The notes under the pieces were generated by a model. The model did no database searches, was not told the DNA's origin, and saw only the letters and a list, made by a program, of their open reading frames with translations. Below are positions 25,548 through 38,178 of a DNA stretch of 64,000 bases, one piece after another (position 1 is the stretch's first letter; each line of letters opens with the position of its first letter). The position numbers and the translations under genes are program-made. Source of the stretch: Hymenoscyphus infarciens (taxonomy: Eukaryota > Ascomycota > Leotiomycetes > Helotiales > Helotiaceae); the NCBI GenBank assembly GCA_001414345.1, contig LLCB01000020.1, forward strand, positions 124,001 to 188,000. Direction: 5' to 3'.

Positions 25548-28000
25548 TGATCATAAGATCCGCTCGAGTATTTCTTAATTCCATTAGTGAATCTCTCTTC
25601 AACGCTCCCTCCAGATATAAAAAACGGGGGCCAACACTCTATCTTACAAGCAAACTCGTCGCAACCATACAGGTTCAGGACGAACCCAGACCGAAAACCC
25701 GATTCATTGGTTGGACAGACCCCCAGTGTGTCAGCAACCTGCCAACCCCAAGTAGCACATATCCATCTCCATGTTTTCTACAATCATCTAAACTCCATCC
25801 CCTCATTGTTTCTTCTCCCCTGTATCTCTTACCTAGTGTCGAAAAAACAAGTACTGTTGATTAAACTATTTAGTTCAGATAACAAGCTCTAATAAGTTCT
25901 TAGACTAGAGCTACACTGACTTGACCTTATATAAACTCTTTTCGTCCGGGACATGTTTTTCTATCATTCTATTGCCAAGTCCGCCACTCTACAAGCTCAT
26001 AACATCAAGAGCTTGAACCTTCTTAAATCTATCCGTGGATTTCTATTCCATGCTTTCCCCAGATATACAAAGAGTAAGACTGATAGTTTATTATAAGTAA
26101 CCTCGCAATTATGGACGTCTATATAGAAATGAATACAAGGACCCAGTCTCTTAAATGCCGTACTCCCACCTACAAGCAACACTAAGATCTTATTTATAAA
26201 TCTTCATACTCAATTTCTAATATTTCAGTACTACTAATTCCTAAACTGCCCATCTGAATGATCCCCCCACTCCGTCGTGTCTCTGTCTACTGCCGAGGAA
26301 GGAAATACTGTCAATATAATTGCTACATTCACATATTCCTCCGGCCTAAGCTTCGTTGGAGTGGAGTGGAGTGCGCAAAGGGTTTAGAGAAATGTAACTG
26401 CGAAGGAGACTTTTAGGGAGTGAATTGGCCAAAAAATGCTTCGTCTACGCAACCCCGAGTGGTGTAATTGTCCGGGTGGCGCGCAGCTTCCTTGGACCAG
26501 CCATTCTTTTGTCGCCAGAGGGAAAGGCCCATGCCGACCCACCAAGATTGGAAGGAGCTCTAAGTTCGAATTTCCACTTGATGGTATTTCTCGCCTCTGC
26601 TTTTTCTTGAATGGAGGATGTGGAAGCGGTTACGTGGTTCCTCGCTAGACTGTTTTTAGAGAGTGAATTCCTAGATCCCCCACGCTCAGACGTTTTGTTA
26701 TTCACTTCTCTATAACATCTATCAACTTTCTACCTCCTTTCTTGTTTTACACAACATATTCTAAGCAACAGCTTCGCAATTAGTCAGGTTTAGAATCAAT
26801 AGTACTATAAGCGGTCCCGTCAACCTCTAAGTCTGAATTAGGCACAACTCCCTACCCATGAACCTCCTAAATATCAAAGTCTTTGAACTTTCATACCTAG
26901 GATCCTCCCTCTCTTATCTCACGCCCTACTAATCTCACCCTTCTCATCTGAATTCTCCTTCCCCTTTCTATTATTTCTCCCCTCGTATATCCTTTCTACA
27001 CCGTCGAAGATATATGTACTGTCAATATAGTTAATAAATTCAGATAACGGTTTTTAAACAAGCCTTAATCTCACCTTGCTGGGCGTTGGCAGGATCGTGT
27101 GATGGAGTGTTGCGGTACAAAATCTTAATGCTGAACTTCTTGTTAAGTACCTTTTGCTGAGAGACAGGCGTCTAGAGTACGCGGTTCTTAGTGTTAAGTC
27201 CTGTTTTGAGGAGCTGAATTGGACTCTTGGCTCTTGGAAATATATTGAGGGTTAGGAGCTTATTCGCGTGATTTTGATATTTATGTAGAGATACTTGACT
27301 GTTTTAGATTGGTGGTTTTGGTTTTGGTTTTGGGGGGGGGGGTAGAGGAATTTAGGAAAGTTGGTTTGGTGTTTGTTTTGTTGTTTTCGGGTTTGGGTAT
27401 AGAGTATGAGAAGGAGTTTACTTGTCGGATTTGATATGAGAGAGGTATTTGATAGTTGTTCGAATATCGACCGGTGAAGATATGGTCTTCGCTACACGAC
27501 AAGGCTCGCAGCTTGTCTTTTCCTCGGAGGGGCAGTCGGTGGCATCAATGTATTGCCGCAGTGGCGGGAATCATTTAATGCTCTTTTGTAGATAACCAAG
27601 TGTGCCGCCGCCAAATAGATGATGGATAGGTGATGGAAGACGAGGAATGAAGCCTACTACTTGGAGGGGAAGGGCTTTTGAAGAGCTCACGTTGAAGTCG
27701 GACATTTACTAGTCTTAACCATGTGGAGGAGTTGGAGTCCGGGTTATAGTGAAACTGAGTATAAGGAGAGAGAATATCTTAATTCTTTTCCTTTTCTTAT
27801 AAAGAGGCTACTGTTAGTATCAGAGTGCTGCTATTCAATATCTAATTTTGAAGTGAAGTGAATCAATTCGCTTCTGATTTACACTTTATCTTATCAATCT
27901 TAGTCTTGACATTAAGAATTAACCTGGAAACTTGATAACAACGAGAGACTACCAACTCTAAAGCAGAACCGAATATAAGGAGATTCTCTAGCTATGAGTT
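25548..28000. other. Gene-poor region with diverged short repeats
   Basis: No supported gene. Three diverged ~85-bp segments (near 25801, 26260 and 26961) share a pyrimidine-rich lead, a gtcga core, tactgt and, in two copies, ttcagataac. A short G run lies at about 27331. The 86-codon frame at 26445-26705 has frames of similar length on the opposite strand and no domain. Confidence 0.5.
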
Positions 28001-28315
28001 ATTTGGAAGCGTCAAGATAACGACAGACCGCAACAACAGCCCACGTAGAGGGGAATCTAGAGAGAAGACGTAAAACACGAATTATTTGTAAGAGGAATAA
28101 GAGGTACAAACTTAGTGTATTTGATCCTAGAAGATCCCGTGTTCTTGTAGCATAAGGGATAGATCACCGATCAAGGAACTTGTGGCTGGGTTCAGTGAAA
28201 CACGTGAAAGTAATCTCTTATGTGGTGTGGTAATAAACGTCTAAAGAGTAAAGGCTGGCAGAAGCCAGGAATATATACAGGTCTACTAGTGTGGTCACGT
28301 GTCCTTCCCGCAACA
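28000..28315 (-). repeat. Possible 3' LTR of the gypsy remnant
   Basis: Read on the minus strand, the segment starts tgttgcgggaaggacacgtg at 28315, has a TATA-like ctgtatatattcc about 35 nt in, and contains an ACGTG-rich promoter-like stretch. It sits just downstream of the minus-strand gypsy pol fragment, where a 3' LTR belongs. The inner border and any flanking duplication are uncertain. Confidence 0.4.
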
Positions 28316-28429
28316 GTTCTGCTGTTAACTTTTGTCTACGAGACTTAAGTTATTGTCGAACCTCTCTGTTTCGCCGTATACTTATATTATAGGCGTATGA
28401 TTTAAGTACTATCATTCAGAGTATTTATT

Positions 28430-29600
28430 ATCATGGTTTCCAAAGCAGTGAACTGTATTCGTTTAAGCAGTTCGTTGTATCCGCCCTTCCCGTCCTTCCA
28501 CACCCATTGTGGTCTTCCCTTTTCAGTGGTAATGGTGCCGAATTCGTCCAATTCCGGGATATCTTGTCTATTACATAAGGGAAATGTCGGTCTCGATAGT
28601 GTATTAGCTACTTTATTTCGTTTCCTTAGAATCTAGTTAGCTTCTACGTTCAAAATTCTTAGCTTATATCTCTATCTTATATATATACTCTCTAGGTAGA
28701 ATAACTTTAGAAACAATATAAGAGGTATATAGTCTATATAGATAATACTTTTAGAAATACGGAGTATATTTCTAGACGAATTCTATAATAGAATATAGTT
28801 CTTACTTATATACTCTATAGTTACGTTAGAGTTTAGAGAATATAAAGACGTTATATATAATTAGAACTTCAACGTTCTTACTCTTGCCGAGGCCCTCTAG
28901 GTCTCTAATTTAAGTAATATAGTAAGTATCCTGCCTCTTATCTCAAGGTATCTAAGTAGAGTTATATTTCAATTAATAGGTTCTAACTATGTATTTCGAT
29001 AGCTGCTATATACTTCTCTTTGAGCAATTGGATTACTAGGGCCTCTGGTTTCCTCTATTGAAACAGAACGTTGTCTATAAGTCTCGATAGAGGTAACTTA
29101 ATCTCTGCGTAGTTTTTAATATTAAGTAAAGTATATAAAAGGATTCTTCTAACAGTTGAGACCAAAGGCCACTTCTATATTATCGAAGATTCCTAGGTAG
29201 GATAGACACTACTAGTTAGATCCTTTGCCTCTAAGTGCTAGAGCTAAATCCTATAACGTAATATAATATAGTCCATTTTCTTTTAAATTATTAATAAGCT
29301 ATTTAGACACCGAGCCTTAGTTGATATAAGTGCTCCGCCTGCTGGAAGAGTTCGCGTTGCTTTTGTTAGTATTAGGTAATAATTACCTTACTTACTAAGA
29401 CTTTAGGTTTAAACCTTAGTCTATACTAGTTCTTTTTCGCGGTATCTAGAAGTTTCAGTTACCAAAGCACGTGAGTTCTAGATGCTTCCTATATATCTCT
29501 TAGAAGTATATATAGCCTTTTACTATCTTTATAGCTAGAAACTGAGTTAATTAAGTCTTTTACTCTTTTACCTTATACTTTAATTCTAAACCGGATAGGA
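28430..29600 (-). mobile_element. Ty3/gypsy retrotransposon fragment, partly RIP-mutated
   Basis: On the minus strand 28640-28433 reads cleanly as ILRKRNKVANTLSRPTFPL, then IPELDEFGTITT and RPQWVWKDGKGGY, the end of a gypsy RNase H domain (usually ...KGKDNVVADALSRP). VANTLSRP has Asn for the usual Asp, a G-to-A change. Upstream (28660 to about 29600 on the plus map) the sequence becomes AT-rich with stops, but pieces such as SIYIRxRYKLRIL still align with the RNase H part. The rest of pol is missing or unreadable. The sharp change from clean to mutated DNA inside one element is notable. Confidence 0.7.
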
Positions 29601-32002
29601 CTTGATCGGGTAGACAAAAGAGTATTTTGAAAGAGCGGTGGGTTCTAGAGTGATTCGAACATATTTTCTACATTGATGCCCCCCCAACTCAGGGCTATGT
29701 AGCTCTTAGACCTTCCTCTGCTACTCTCGTCTCCTATTCCGAGAAGTCTCTCCTTCACCCTTTTCACACAGCTCTCCCACTGAAATTTCTAAATGATTCT
29801 CATCAATCCGAATTTCTTGGTTCTCTCACTGTCGAATTGCTACTACTCGAGAACATACAATTCAGATATCCGGGACGGTTGAACAGACTCATACATCGAT
29901 ACAGGTGGAATATCACATGTAACAAAACGATTCCGTGTGGTGGTGTAAGAAGAAGTAATTGAAATAGATGTCTTAGCGACGATCCAACGGTCATACCAGG
30001 TAACCAAGTGAAGGCAATGTGACGAGATACTTGATTCACAACCCTCTCCCAACCAGGGAGTTTTGAGTCTATTATAAATGAAAGAAGTCGAGTAGTTGGA
30101 AATTGAAGTAAAGAAGCTGTGAGTATATGGAACTAAATGAGATTCCTTCGATAAAGTGTATGTGAGTACTAAGTAGATAGGTCTAAAGTGTATAATTCAG
30201 ATGACTCTTTCTTAGTACAAGAGGCTTGGGTTATCACTCTATGAGTTCCCTTTCAGAAAAACTAGAGTAGCTCTCGGTTATTTGCTTAAATCATATCATT
30301 CGACACCTATCCATCTTCTACTGCCTCCACTTGACAAGGAAAACCCTCAACGATTCCGTGGGAAACCTAAGTTCCTCATTTTTAAGTACCCCTGTATCAT
30401 TTACAACGATGAAACCCCCTATACCTGGTTGAAGTCGTCATGACCTTGGGCGCGAAGCAATTCTTAACCCGAACAAAGGACCATCATCTAGTATCTACCC
30501 CTTAAATACGATCTACCTTTGAAAAGTTTTCTACTATTAATTCTTTATTTCCTTTCCGGATAACTTTCCAGAACGAACGATCGATGCAAAGAAATGAAAG
30601 CTCGCAAAAAAGCCCTTGATTGAGGAGATGGTGAATGGAATAGGTCAGCCAAGCTTCAAAATTTGCAAAAGGTAAGATACTGGCAATATCCGTCTTCCCG
30701 GGGTTATCCGCTCCAATGTGGGCGCTAGGAGAGAACTTTATAATGTGGGAAAAACAGATCTTCTAGTCAGGAAAGATCAGGACGCACTGAGACTGAGGTA
30801 TTATAATTATTTCCAGCGACAAGTAACATTTCAACTCTACACAACATAACAGTCAAACAGCTAGGGAGAGAAGTCCGAATTTAAAGCATACAAACTCAAC
30901 ATGGACTCAAAAGCAACCTAAGCCTAGATCAAGGTGTGGAGCTTTCCGATCCCTCGAACACGGCAACCAGCCGGAGAAAGCATACAGAAGAAATCCTCAC
31001 TACTTTCAAGCGTTTAGGTATAAGTTTAAAGATTAGGCATAGACAGAGATATTTATACCTAGGATAAGAACTAAGACAAAGTAGCAGAGTAAATTGGTAA
31101 TCCTTTGTAAACTGACGACTTGGAAACGTTAGACAAATATAAGAGGCTTAGAGGTTGTAGATTATTATTTGTTAGTGAATGATTTTATATAATTCTAGAT
31201 AAATATAGTCAAGTTGTAAAGCGTCCTTGGCGTCTAACTAGTAAACCATATAGGATGGAAGCGCTCTAGCGGAAAACCGTTAAAGATTGTAAATTAATGT
31301 TGTTAGCAATTACCTATTGACTACTAAATACAATAAACTGCTATATTATCTATTATAGTGTCATGTAAATATGTTTCCTACTTTTTTTGCTCTACCTTTG
31401 AATCTTTCTCTACTGTCGATTCTTTATTTATCTCCCCAAGTAAATCGCTAAGATAGACAGCCTTTTGCGAGAGAGGACAAAGACTATAAAAAAGAATACT
31501 AGGGGTAAATCTGGTAAGCCTGCCAACTAGCTTTAACACTGATACTAGACGAAAGAAGCAAATCAACTTAGGATAAGCTAGTAATAGTAATTCATAATTC
31601 GGAGTTTACGAGTTAGAAGTGATATTTATACCGAGCAGCGGAACTGGTTTATTAAGAACAGAGAGGAGTAAATTGGTTAGACTTTATGAATCACGGACTT
31701 AAAAACGAGGGGCGTGGGTGAGAGATAGAGAACTGCTATTCAGTAGTAGGTGAATATCTATATAATTACTCCTAGCGCCAGAGAGTTCCGTAATAGGTTG
31801 TTCCGACAACACCCCTTCCCCCTTTCCATTACTTCGGATAGCAACAACTATGATTTGAAAAGGTCTAAGATATTGGAAAAGGCAATGTTTTGATTACCCT
31901 AAACCTTCTCGAACATTATTTCAGGCCATCCTAGAACGATACGGTAGGTGTTCTTAGAAGAAACCCTATTTTCCGTACCAAGCTACGCTCTGTATCCATA
32001 CA
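29601..32002. other. Gene-poor region
   Basis: No reading frame above ~80 codons and no recognised motif. The DNA is patchily AT-rich, especially 31000-31800. It is likely old repeat debris plus the 3' flank of the gene at 32003. Confidence 0.5.
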
Positions 32003-33061
32003 TCAATCGAACACTGTAACAACAACAACCTGCCTCTGAAAATCTCTGAACTCAACCAAATCCACGCAACTTAAGTCTTTCCTAGAAATGGTACGTTCAT
32101 CCCGGTCTTGACAATCCTCCCAAGCACTTATCCACCTGCCCATTATTTTCTTGGTATGACTCCAAAACACAGGTTGGCTTCCGCTGGTATATGGTGCATT
32201 GAACTCTTCATGACGTCGATCCAACTCCTCACAATCCACCTGCACCTCGATTCTAACTTTCGTCTGTACCCCAACAATATCAAGAAGTGGCAGTAATCGA
32301 GCGAGATCATGGTGTTCGGGTACTTCCCACGCCAAGTTTGGTGGAATATGAAGAACAATTTCGAGATCTGATAAAGACTTGAACGTAGACAAATAGCTGA
32401 CAAGCTTCTGAATCGTACTCGGAGCTCGCGAAGGATGGTTGTGACAATCGATCGTCAAATCATACCAAGCTTTGCAGCCCGATTTCTGGTAATGTATCGG
32501 AAGGGCCACCCGCTTAGTATGTTTTTGGCACTCTTCGTCTTGTGGCCATGCGATGCAAGGGTTCGAATGAATGAGGCCAAGAATCTCTCTATTGATTTGC
32601 TTGTTGACTAGAAGGAGAGGAAGTTTCTGGACATCTTTATTGCTCCAAGTATGTTCATGCCATAATATATGGGCTGAACCACAGAGAACCCTTCCATAAC
32701 AGCGACAAGGAGGAGGTAGTGAGGCATCCGCAACGCAGTATTTGTATATCTTATTGCGTAACTCGGCCGGTAACCGTGTGATCATCGCTACGGTACTGTG
32801 ACGAAACTGGGAAAGCTTTTGCCGTTTGCTTCGAAGACGAGTCTCGAAGTTGGAGATGATTGTTACTGGATTCGGATGTGTGAGAGCAGGCGTTGGGGGA
32901 AGAGGTTGGCAAACTCTCGTAGAGTGAGGACGAAACGATAAAATACTAGCTACGAAACGAGGAGACGAATTTCTAAACTCGAGTATAGATGATTTGACTG
33001 TTGAAGCAAGAAAAATGATGACGAAGTAGAGCAAATAGTAACAGCACTTTCTCTTCATCAA
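32003..33061 (-). CDS. 2EXR / F-box-like domain protein (up to 352 aa)
   Basis: The central motif MITRLPAELRNKIYKYC (residues 93-109) is the hallmark N-terminus of the fungal 2EXR/F-box-like group, followed by the usual LLLVNKQINREILGLIH block (residues ~150-167). Such proteins are very numerous in filamentous fungi; a role as substrate adaptors is assumed but mostly untested. The annotated frame runs from 33061, whose first 20 residues are hydrophobic (YYLLYFVIIFLAS) and could be a signal anchor. A start at Met93 (32785) would remove that and give a 260-aa protein more typical of the family, so I regard the start as open. No introns are needed. It is divergently placed from ATP14, 549 bp apart. 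Confidence 0.75.
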   Translation of the reverse strand: MMKRKCCYYLLYFVIIFLASTVKSSILEFRNSSPRFVASILSFRPHSTRVCQPLPPTPALTHPNPVTIISNFETRLRSKRQKLSQFRHSTVAMITRLPAELRNKIYKYCVADASLPPPCRCYGRVLCGSAHILWHEHTWSNKDVQKLPLLLVNKQINREILGLIHSNPCIAWPQDEECQKHTKRVALPIHYQKSGCKAWYDLTIDCHNHPSRAPSTIQKLVSYLSTFKSLSDLEIVLHIPPNLAWEVPEHHDLARLLPLLDIVGVQTKVRIEVQVDCEELDRRHEEFNAPYTSGSQPVFWSHTKKIMGRWISAWEDCQDRDERTISRKDLSCVDLVEFRDFQRQVVVVTVFD

Positions 33062-33610
33062 ATATGAAAAATGCGCGGCTCATTCGTGATGGTTGAGTGG
33101 TTGGAATCTGTTGAACTGACAGCCTCATTTTCGTCCGCCTCACAGCACTACTGTGACTACCGAACCAAAATTGCCACTTATAGGGAACCACCAGAGGATA
33201 CGATTGGAAGATCTTGAGAGTTCCAAAGCCATTGAAAACCCCATAGCCTTGTCATACCAAGCAAGCGCTTGGTTCTTTGATTCCCAGAGACAAAATTCGT
33301 AACTTTGAAACATCTTTTGAGCCGCCGGGCGAGGTTAGTTACGGAGTTCCGCAAGAGAATCCTGAAGATCCCAACATCTTTTGCAAGGCGGGCTAAAATG
33401 CATTATGGATCTTCGTTGTAGCAAATGTCGCTCAAGAACTCTGGTGTCATTTCAGGGCGAGATGTTGGAGATTTGGCTGCGCCAGGCAACAACAGAATTA
33501 TAAGGCAGAAGTTTGAGATCACGTGTACCGAGGTGCTCCGTTTCTTCAATTCCATCCCGATCAACTCCACGGCTTCACAACGCTCAATTGACATCCCCAT
33601 ATCTGTCACC
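33062..33610. promoter_or_regulatory. Divergent promoter region between 2EXR gene and ATP14
   Basis: 549 bp between two divergent starts. No longer frame or repeat is seen; it must carry both promoters, but I cannot single out specific sites. Confidence 0.4.
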
Positions 33611-34170
33611 ATGTTCTCCCACACACTTAGAGTATCCGTGCGTATTACTACCAGCTTATAATTCCATTCCGCTGACCAACGTAGCGCAACTCGGTTGCCC
33701 GAGTCGTCAGACAACAAGCTGCCGGCTCCATGGCAAAGCGCACCTTCATCACCCCTACTGCAGTCCGTCAAGGTTCGTAGCCCTCTCGTGGAAGTACAGG
33801 ATGTGACTGGATCAATCCTCCATTGAGCTTCTTAGAATGCGCCCCGCGATGGCATTGGGGCGAGTTTCAAATGATCCCCGACTTTGCTAACACTCTCCCA
33901 ACAGCCGATTTCGTCCAAGACTTATACCTCCGCGAGTTGAAGGCCTACAAAGTGCCAACCGTCAAGGCCACCGATGCCGAAGGTTCCGTTCAGAGCTGGA
34001 GCGCACCAGCAACACCAAAGTCTCCCGAGGAGGCCGACATCGCGAAGGAGTTGCAAGCATACGAAGCATCCACTGTTGACATCGAGGGACAAGCCGAGGG
34101 AGGAGCCGCAGAAAGCCAGGAATTCAATTGGTTCGAAGAGGAGCCAGAGGAAGAGGAGCACAAGCACTAG
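33611..34170 (+). CDS. ATP14: Mitochondrial ATP synthase subunit h (126 aa)
   Basis: Peripheral-stalk subunit of F1Fo ATP synthase. Three exons: 33611-33637, 33685-33772, 33905-34170. Introns are 47 nt (GTGCGT...GTAG with a CTGAC branch) and 132 nt. The first exon codes only nine residues. The joined N-terminus MFSHTLRVSRNSVARVVRQQ is rich in Arg, Ser and Ala without acidic residues, a good mitochondrial targeting peptide. The body carries the family signature ADFVQDLYLRELKAYKVP and ends in an acidic tail (WFEEEPEEEEHKH), as fungal subunit h proteins do. A longer in-frame opening at 33823 is intron sequence. Length matches yeast Atp14 (about 124 aa). Confidence 0.93.
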
Positions 34171-34895
34171 AGGGGCAGAAGCACATAGAAGGGCGAGGAG
34201 ATCGCAGATGGGGGGGATGGGCATGGATGGAAAATCTTGCGTGTATGCATAACTAGAGAATGGGGAACTGTACAGTTGGACGATTGATTTTTGCGATACA
34301 TTTTGCTCTGCCTCGATTTGTGATTACGATGAGCTTGAGATGTGGGTGGGCTGGGGAGCCATTTCGTTGCAATTCTGGTTCAGGCCAGAGGAATGCCGAA
34401 GTATAAGAACAATCTGTGAATGAGGTTACGCCAGATGCCAAGTGGCTTGATTTGCATTTCGTTGGGAACGAATGCCTTCTCTATTCTCCCTTGATGGAGG
34501 CCGATCACTTCGTTCACGTTTATTGCCGTTCTTGGATATTTAACCTTGGTCGGCTGCGTCCAATTTGACAATTCGACCTCTAGATTTGTTCTCCGATCCA
34601 CTTCCCATGGCTTTTGAACCAAACGCACTGAATCCATTGTGGAGGATTTCTACTGTCCTATTCCTCCATTATTTCCGTTTCTTTCAAGATTGAGTACCTA
34701 TTCTTGGTTTGAGTGTATCCGACTCCAGTCGGACCACGATGATAAATGATCGATTTATAAAACTTAATATTGATATGTTCATTCTCAAATTCTTCATTAT
34801 CAAGTCTCATCTACCTTCTATAAAATCCCCCTCATATTACACTCTCACCAGAGCACTCCACAATCTCGATTTCCAAAGACAAACAAACGTACTGC
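34171..34895. other. Intergenic region
   Basis: Between ATP14 and the RTA1 pseudogene, which converge. Only small overlapping frames, no domain seen. Confidence 0.5.
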
Positions 34896-36030
34896 TCAAA
34901 CACATTTCCTAACCTCACCACTCCCACCATCCTTCACTTCCAGGAGTTCAACATCCCACTTCCCCTCACGCCCATTCACTCTTCCCAAATACCAAAAATA
35001 AAACCCCACAAGAACACCCAACATAAGCACAGCATCAGAAACATAGAGCGTCGACTCATTCCTAAACAATCACCCCCTATTCCCCTGTCCATACTCCACC
35101 AACCTATAAACACTCCTCACAAATACCAATCCACTAGTTGCATACATGATCTTTAGCTACTTCTTCCAGTCTAGAAACGTAGAAAGGGAGCCTAGAGTAG
35201 GATTATTGAGGAGACGGATGTGAAAAGTTGCTGTGGCGAGGAGGAAAATGAGGAAGGAGAGGACGAGGAGAGCGAGGCCGGCGATTACTATGTTGGAGCC
35301 TGTTTGAGAGTTTTTAAGGCCACCCATTGGCATGAGAATTGCTCCTGTTTCTCTCATTAGTTCCTTCCCATTCACACTCCCCTTCTTCTACAGGCCTACA
35401 AGGGTGATAGAGAAACAAAAACATACCAGTCCCCTGAACAAGCAACCCCAAAACATCTCCCCCAACAAAAAAATTCGTCAACCACTCCTTCCTTACGGGA
35501 CCCATTTTTTTATCCCCCAGTCGCTTCAATAATCCGTCCTAGGCACATATAGATACTCGCCGCAAAGAAGGCAGGAGCCAAAAGTGTTAAGTTTGCGGCT
35601 GCGATGTACATTGTTATTGTGTAATCTGGGGCTTCTCTGGCGGCGAAGATTCACAGTATGTAGCCTGTTGTTTGGCCTATTCCACCGGTGAGGAAGGGGA
35701 TGAGGACCCAGGCTCGGTTGCGCAGGAGTTCGGGGGTATGTTAGAATATACGTTTTCCTTTTGGCTGTAGGAAGAGTTGAGGGCAGTAAAGGGATGGAAT
35801 GGACGGGAGGATGAGACTGGGAGTTGCGAAAGGGGTTGAAGCGAGTACTACTTACGGTAGGTATGGAGTGTGGTTGTAATGGAGAAGGAAACGAGGAAAA
35901 GTATGCAAGCTGGGATAGAAGGGATAGAGCGATAGAATTTGAAGAGGTCTGTCGAGGTATTGGCTTGCATTTTAAAGAAAAGAGCGGGAGATCCGAACGA
36001 GTGGTATTTTGGGATGTGGGATTGGGACAT
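34896..36030 (-). pseudogene. RTA1-like lipid-translocating exporter, decayed
   Basis: RTA1 proteins are seven-helix fungal membrane proteins linked to lipid export and azole or toxicant resistance. Matching blocks occur in order on the minus strand: N-terminus with FYRSIPSIPACILFLVSF (about 35940), WVLIPFLTGGIGQTTGYI (about 35700), LLAPAFFAASIYMCLGRII (about 35550), EWLTNFFVGGDVLGLLVQG (about 35470), a membrane segment IVIAGLALLVLSFLIFLL (about 35260), and LVFVRSVYRLVEYGQGN plus LYVSDAVLMLGVLVGF (about 35050). The frame is broken: a TGA after GYIL, a frameshift at ATGG/DKKMG near 35510, a TAG after WKK near 35157, and a TGA after GNRG near 35070. A plausible intron remains before GAILMPMGG. 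Several independent lesions make this a pseudogene, not one sequencing slip. Confidence 0.85.
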
Positions 36031-36650
36031 AAAGAAAGAAAGTTGGAGTTTGGCCTTGAGATACTTAGTTTGAGAGTGGTGAGAGGTAATATATATACGA
36101 CCTTTTCAACCCATATCGCACCAGCATAAAGCGTACGTATTACCGATTAAGGAAACTGCCAAGCCCAAAGCTGAGTATACATCACCAAACCCCCGTCTTC
36201 TCACAATCCTAAAGATATACGAACCTCCCATCTCAATACCACCGAGAACAAATTTAATCCGCCTCGTAATATGTCCTTTCTTATTAGATGTTTAATTCTA
36301 TACCACCATAATATATGTATATTCTACATCCACGATTCGCACTCGCTAAATTCTCACCCCCATCGCCTGTTCAATCCACAACACACCATGCAAAGCCGTA
36401 CAAACTTCCTGTTTTGTAACGAGGCTGAACAAGGGTTGTAGGCAACGATAAAGTATGGATAATCCTTGAAGATGCAGGAAGATATGGGTGGGAGGTTATA
36501 TACTGGGGAATTCCCGTTCTATTTTTACGTTTTGGCACCTTTTCCCGTTTTGGGAAGTAGATTATACCTAAGTCTGTATACCCGATTGAGTACTTGCCAA
36601 CACGGAACTGGAACTTTTGAGCTAGGGGACTTGAATGTAGAATTTTGAAA
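36031..36650. promoter_or_regulatory. Divergent upstream region between two pseudogenes
   Basis: About 620 bp between the divergent RTA1-like and Zn2Cys6 pseudogenes. No frame or clear site. Presumably the former shared promoter. Confidence 0.4.
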
Positions 36651-38178
36651 ATGCCGACGAAACGACATCACAAGACGAGGACTGGATGTAAACAGTGCAA
36701 GGAGAAGAGACTTAAGGTAAAGCTCCCTTTTTTCCTTCTGATATTCATTGCATGACTTGTAAAATCTTCCATCCGCTGAGAGACTTATAGGAATGAGGGT
36801 GTATGTGTAACTATGTCCAATGGAAAAAAGTAAGAGCAAGACTCTCGAGTATGCCATGCAACTTGGACTCACAGAAGCACTTCATGGTCTAGCCCAAAGT
36901 AGCAACCCAATTTTCATGACCAACCGTTTTGGGATCTGAGTGCGATGTCTGCATACGAAATAAGATACTAATTCGGTAAATAGTGCGACGAAACCCAGCC
37001 AGTATGCACGAGATATGATCGAAGAGGAGAGTGCTGCTCATACCGGGAATGCTCCCTCGCAATCTCATCCTATACGGATCCACAAGCCAAAACTATCAAA
37101 GGACCACTCCCGAAACCCAGTAACCAACAAGCCGTCACCATAGCTTTTGCAACCCCACCAACAGTCCACTGGCTCAAGAACCACACAGCCCAATAGCAAG
37201 AACAAATCACCAATCCAGACCCAAATCGAACGCCATCAACAGGTAAGCAACTCAATAGACCTCCGCTTCTCCTCCCCCGCAACCCTCAAGGATGACTACA
37301 AAGATAAACTTCGCCTAATCCACCACTTCACACTCAACACAAGCTCCACAATGGCAGACTCAGTCCACACCCCCGCCTGGCAACACTCCGTCCCAACCCT
37401 AGCCTTCACATACCATTTCCTCCTCTCCGGTCTCCTAGCAATCACCTCCCTCCGCCTCTCTCTCATCTCCCCCCTCCGCAGCCCAAACGTTGAAACACCA
37501 TACCGAAACATTGAAGCTTTTCCGTCCACAGCTATTGCAAATTAAGCCCGGAAATGCCACAGCCCTCTTCGCATTCACAATGTTAAGCCCCATTTTCGCG
37601 TTGGGAGTTCATAACACCCCACTGAGTAATCTCGATGCAGTAGCGCGTATGTGTGAAATTTCAACTCTAATGAAGGTTGTGGGCCTCGTAGTTATGAAAG
37701 GCAGAGCCTGGCTAGACGGTCTCCTCTTCGAAGCACAATTCCTGCCCGTCCCCTCCTTCTCACCCATAAGCGAATCCCCCCTCCTTCCCCTGCCCATCGA
37801 CACATCTCTCCTCTCCCTCTCCACCCGAAACACCTGCTTAAACACAGAGAAAGACCTGGAAGAATATGAGATATATAAGCAAGCTATCGGACTCTTAATG
37901 CACAGTTTCCTCCTCGCGAATGAATATCCCAGAATCAAGTTCGTGCTGCTTCCTTTTCCTATTTTTGGACCGGTAGGTTTTGTGGAGATATTGAGAAGAG
38001 GTGAGAACTTGGCTTTGGCGTGTCTTGCGCATTATGCGGTTTTGTTGTTTGGTTGCAGGAGGGTTTGTGGTTGAGGGGGTGGGGGAGTGATATCATTTTA
38101 GAGGTGGAGGGGAGGCTTAGTGTTACTTGGCCACTGGCGGAGGTGGAGAGGGGTGGGTTCGGTGTTTCCAAGGATTAA
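36651..38178 (+). pseudogene. Zn(II)2Cys6 transcription factor, decayed
   Basis: Exon 1 (36651-36716) encodes MPTKRHHKTRTGCKQCKEKR; after a long 267-nt intron (GTAAAG...TAG) the frame resumes as CDETQPVCTRYDRRGECCSY. Together this gives the complete six-cysteine DNA-binding cluster. Later blocks look like the fungal-specific regulatory domain: LRLIHHFTLNTSSTMAD, WQHSVPTLAFTYHFLLSGLL, LKLFRPQLLQIKPGNATAL, and the typical ending EGLWLRGWGSDIILEVE. The frame is broken by a TAG at about 37194 (after HTAQ), apparent frame changes near 37230, a frameshift in a run of Cs near 37470, and another near 38055. It lies divergent to the decayed RTA1-like gene, so a dead regulator-transporter pair is likely. 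Confidence 0.8.

Noticed and set aside
26445..26705. 86-codon minus-strand frame in normal-GC DNA
   Set aside because: Frames of 61-70 codons overlap it on the other strand; no motif or splice support.
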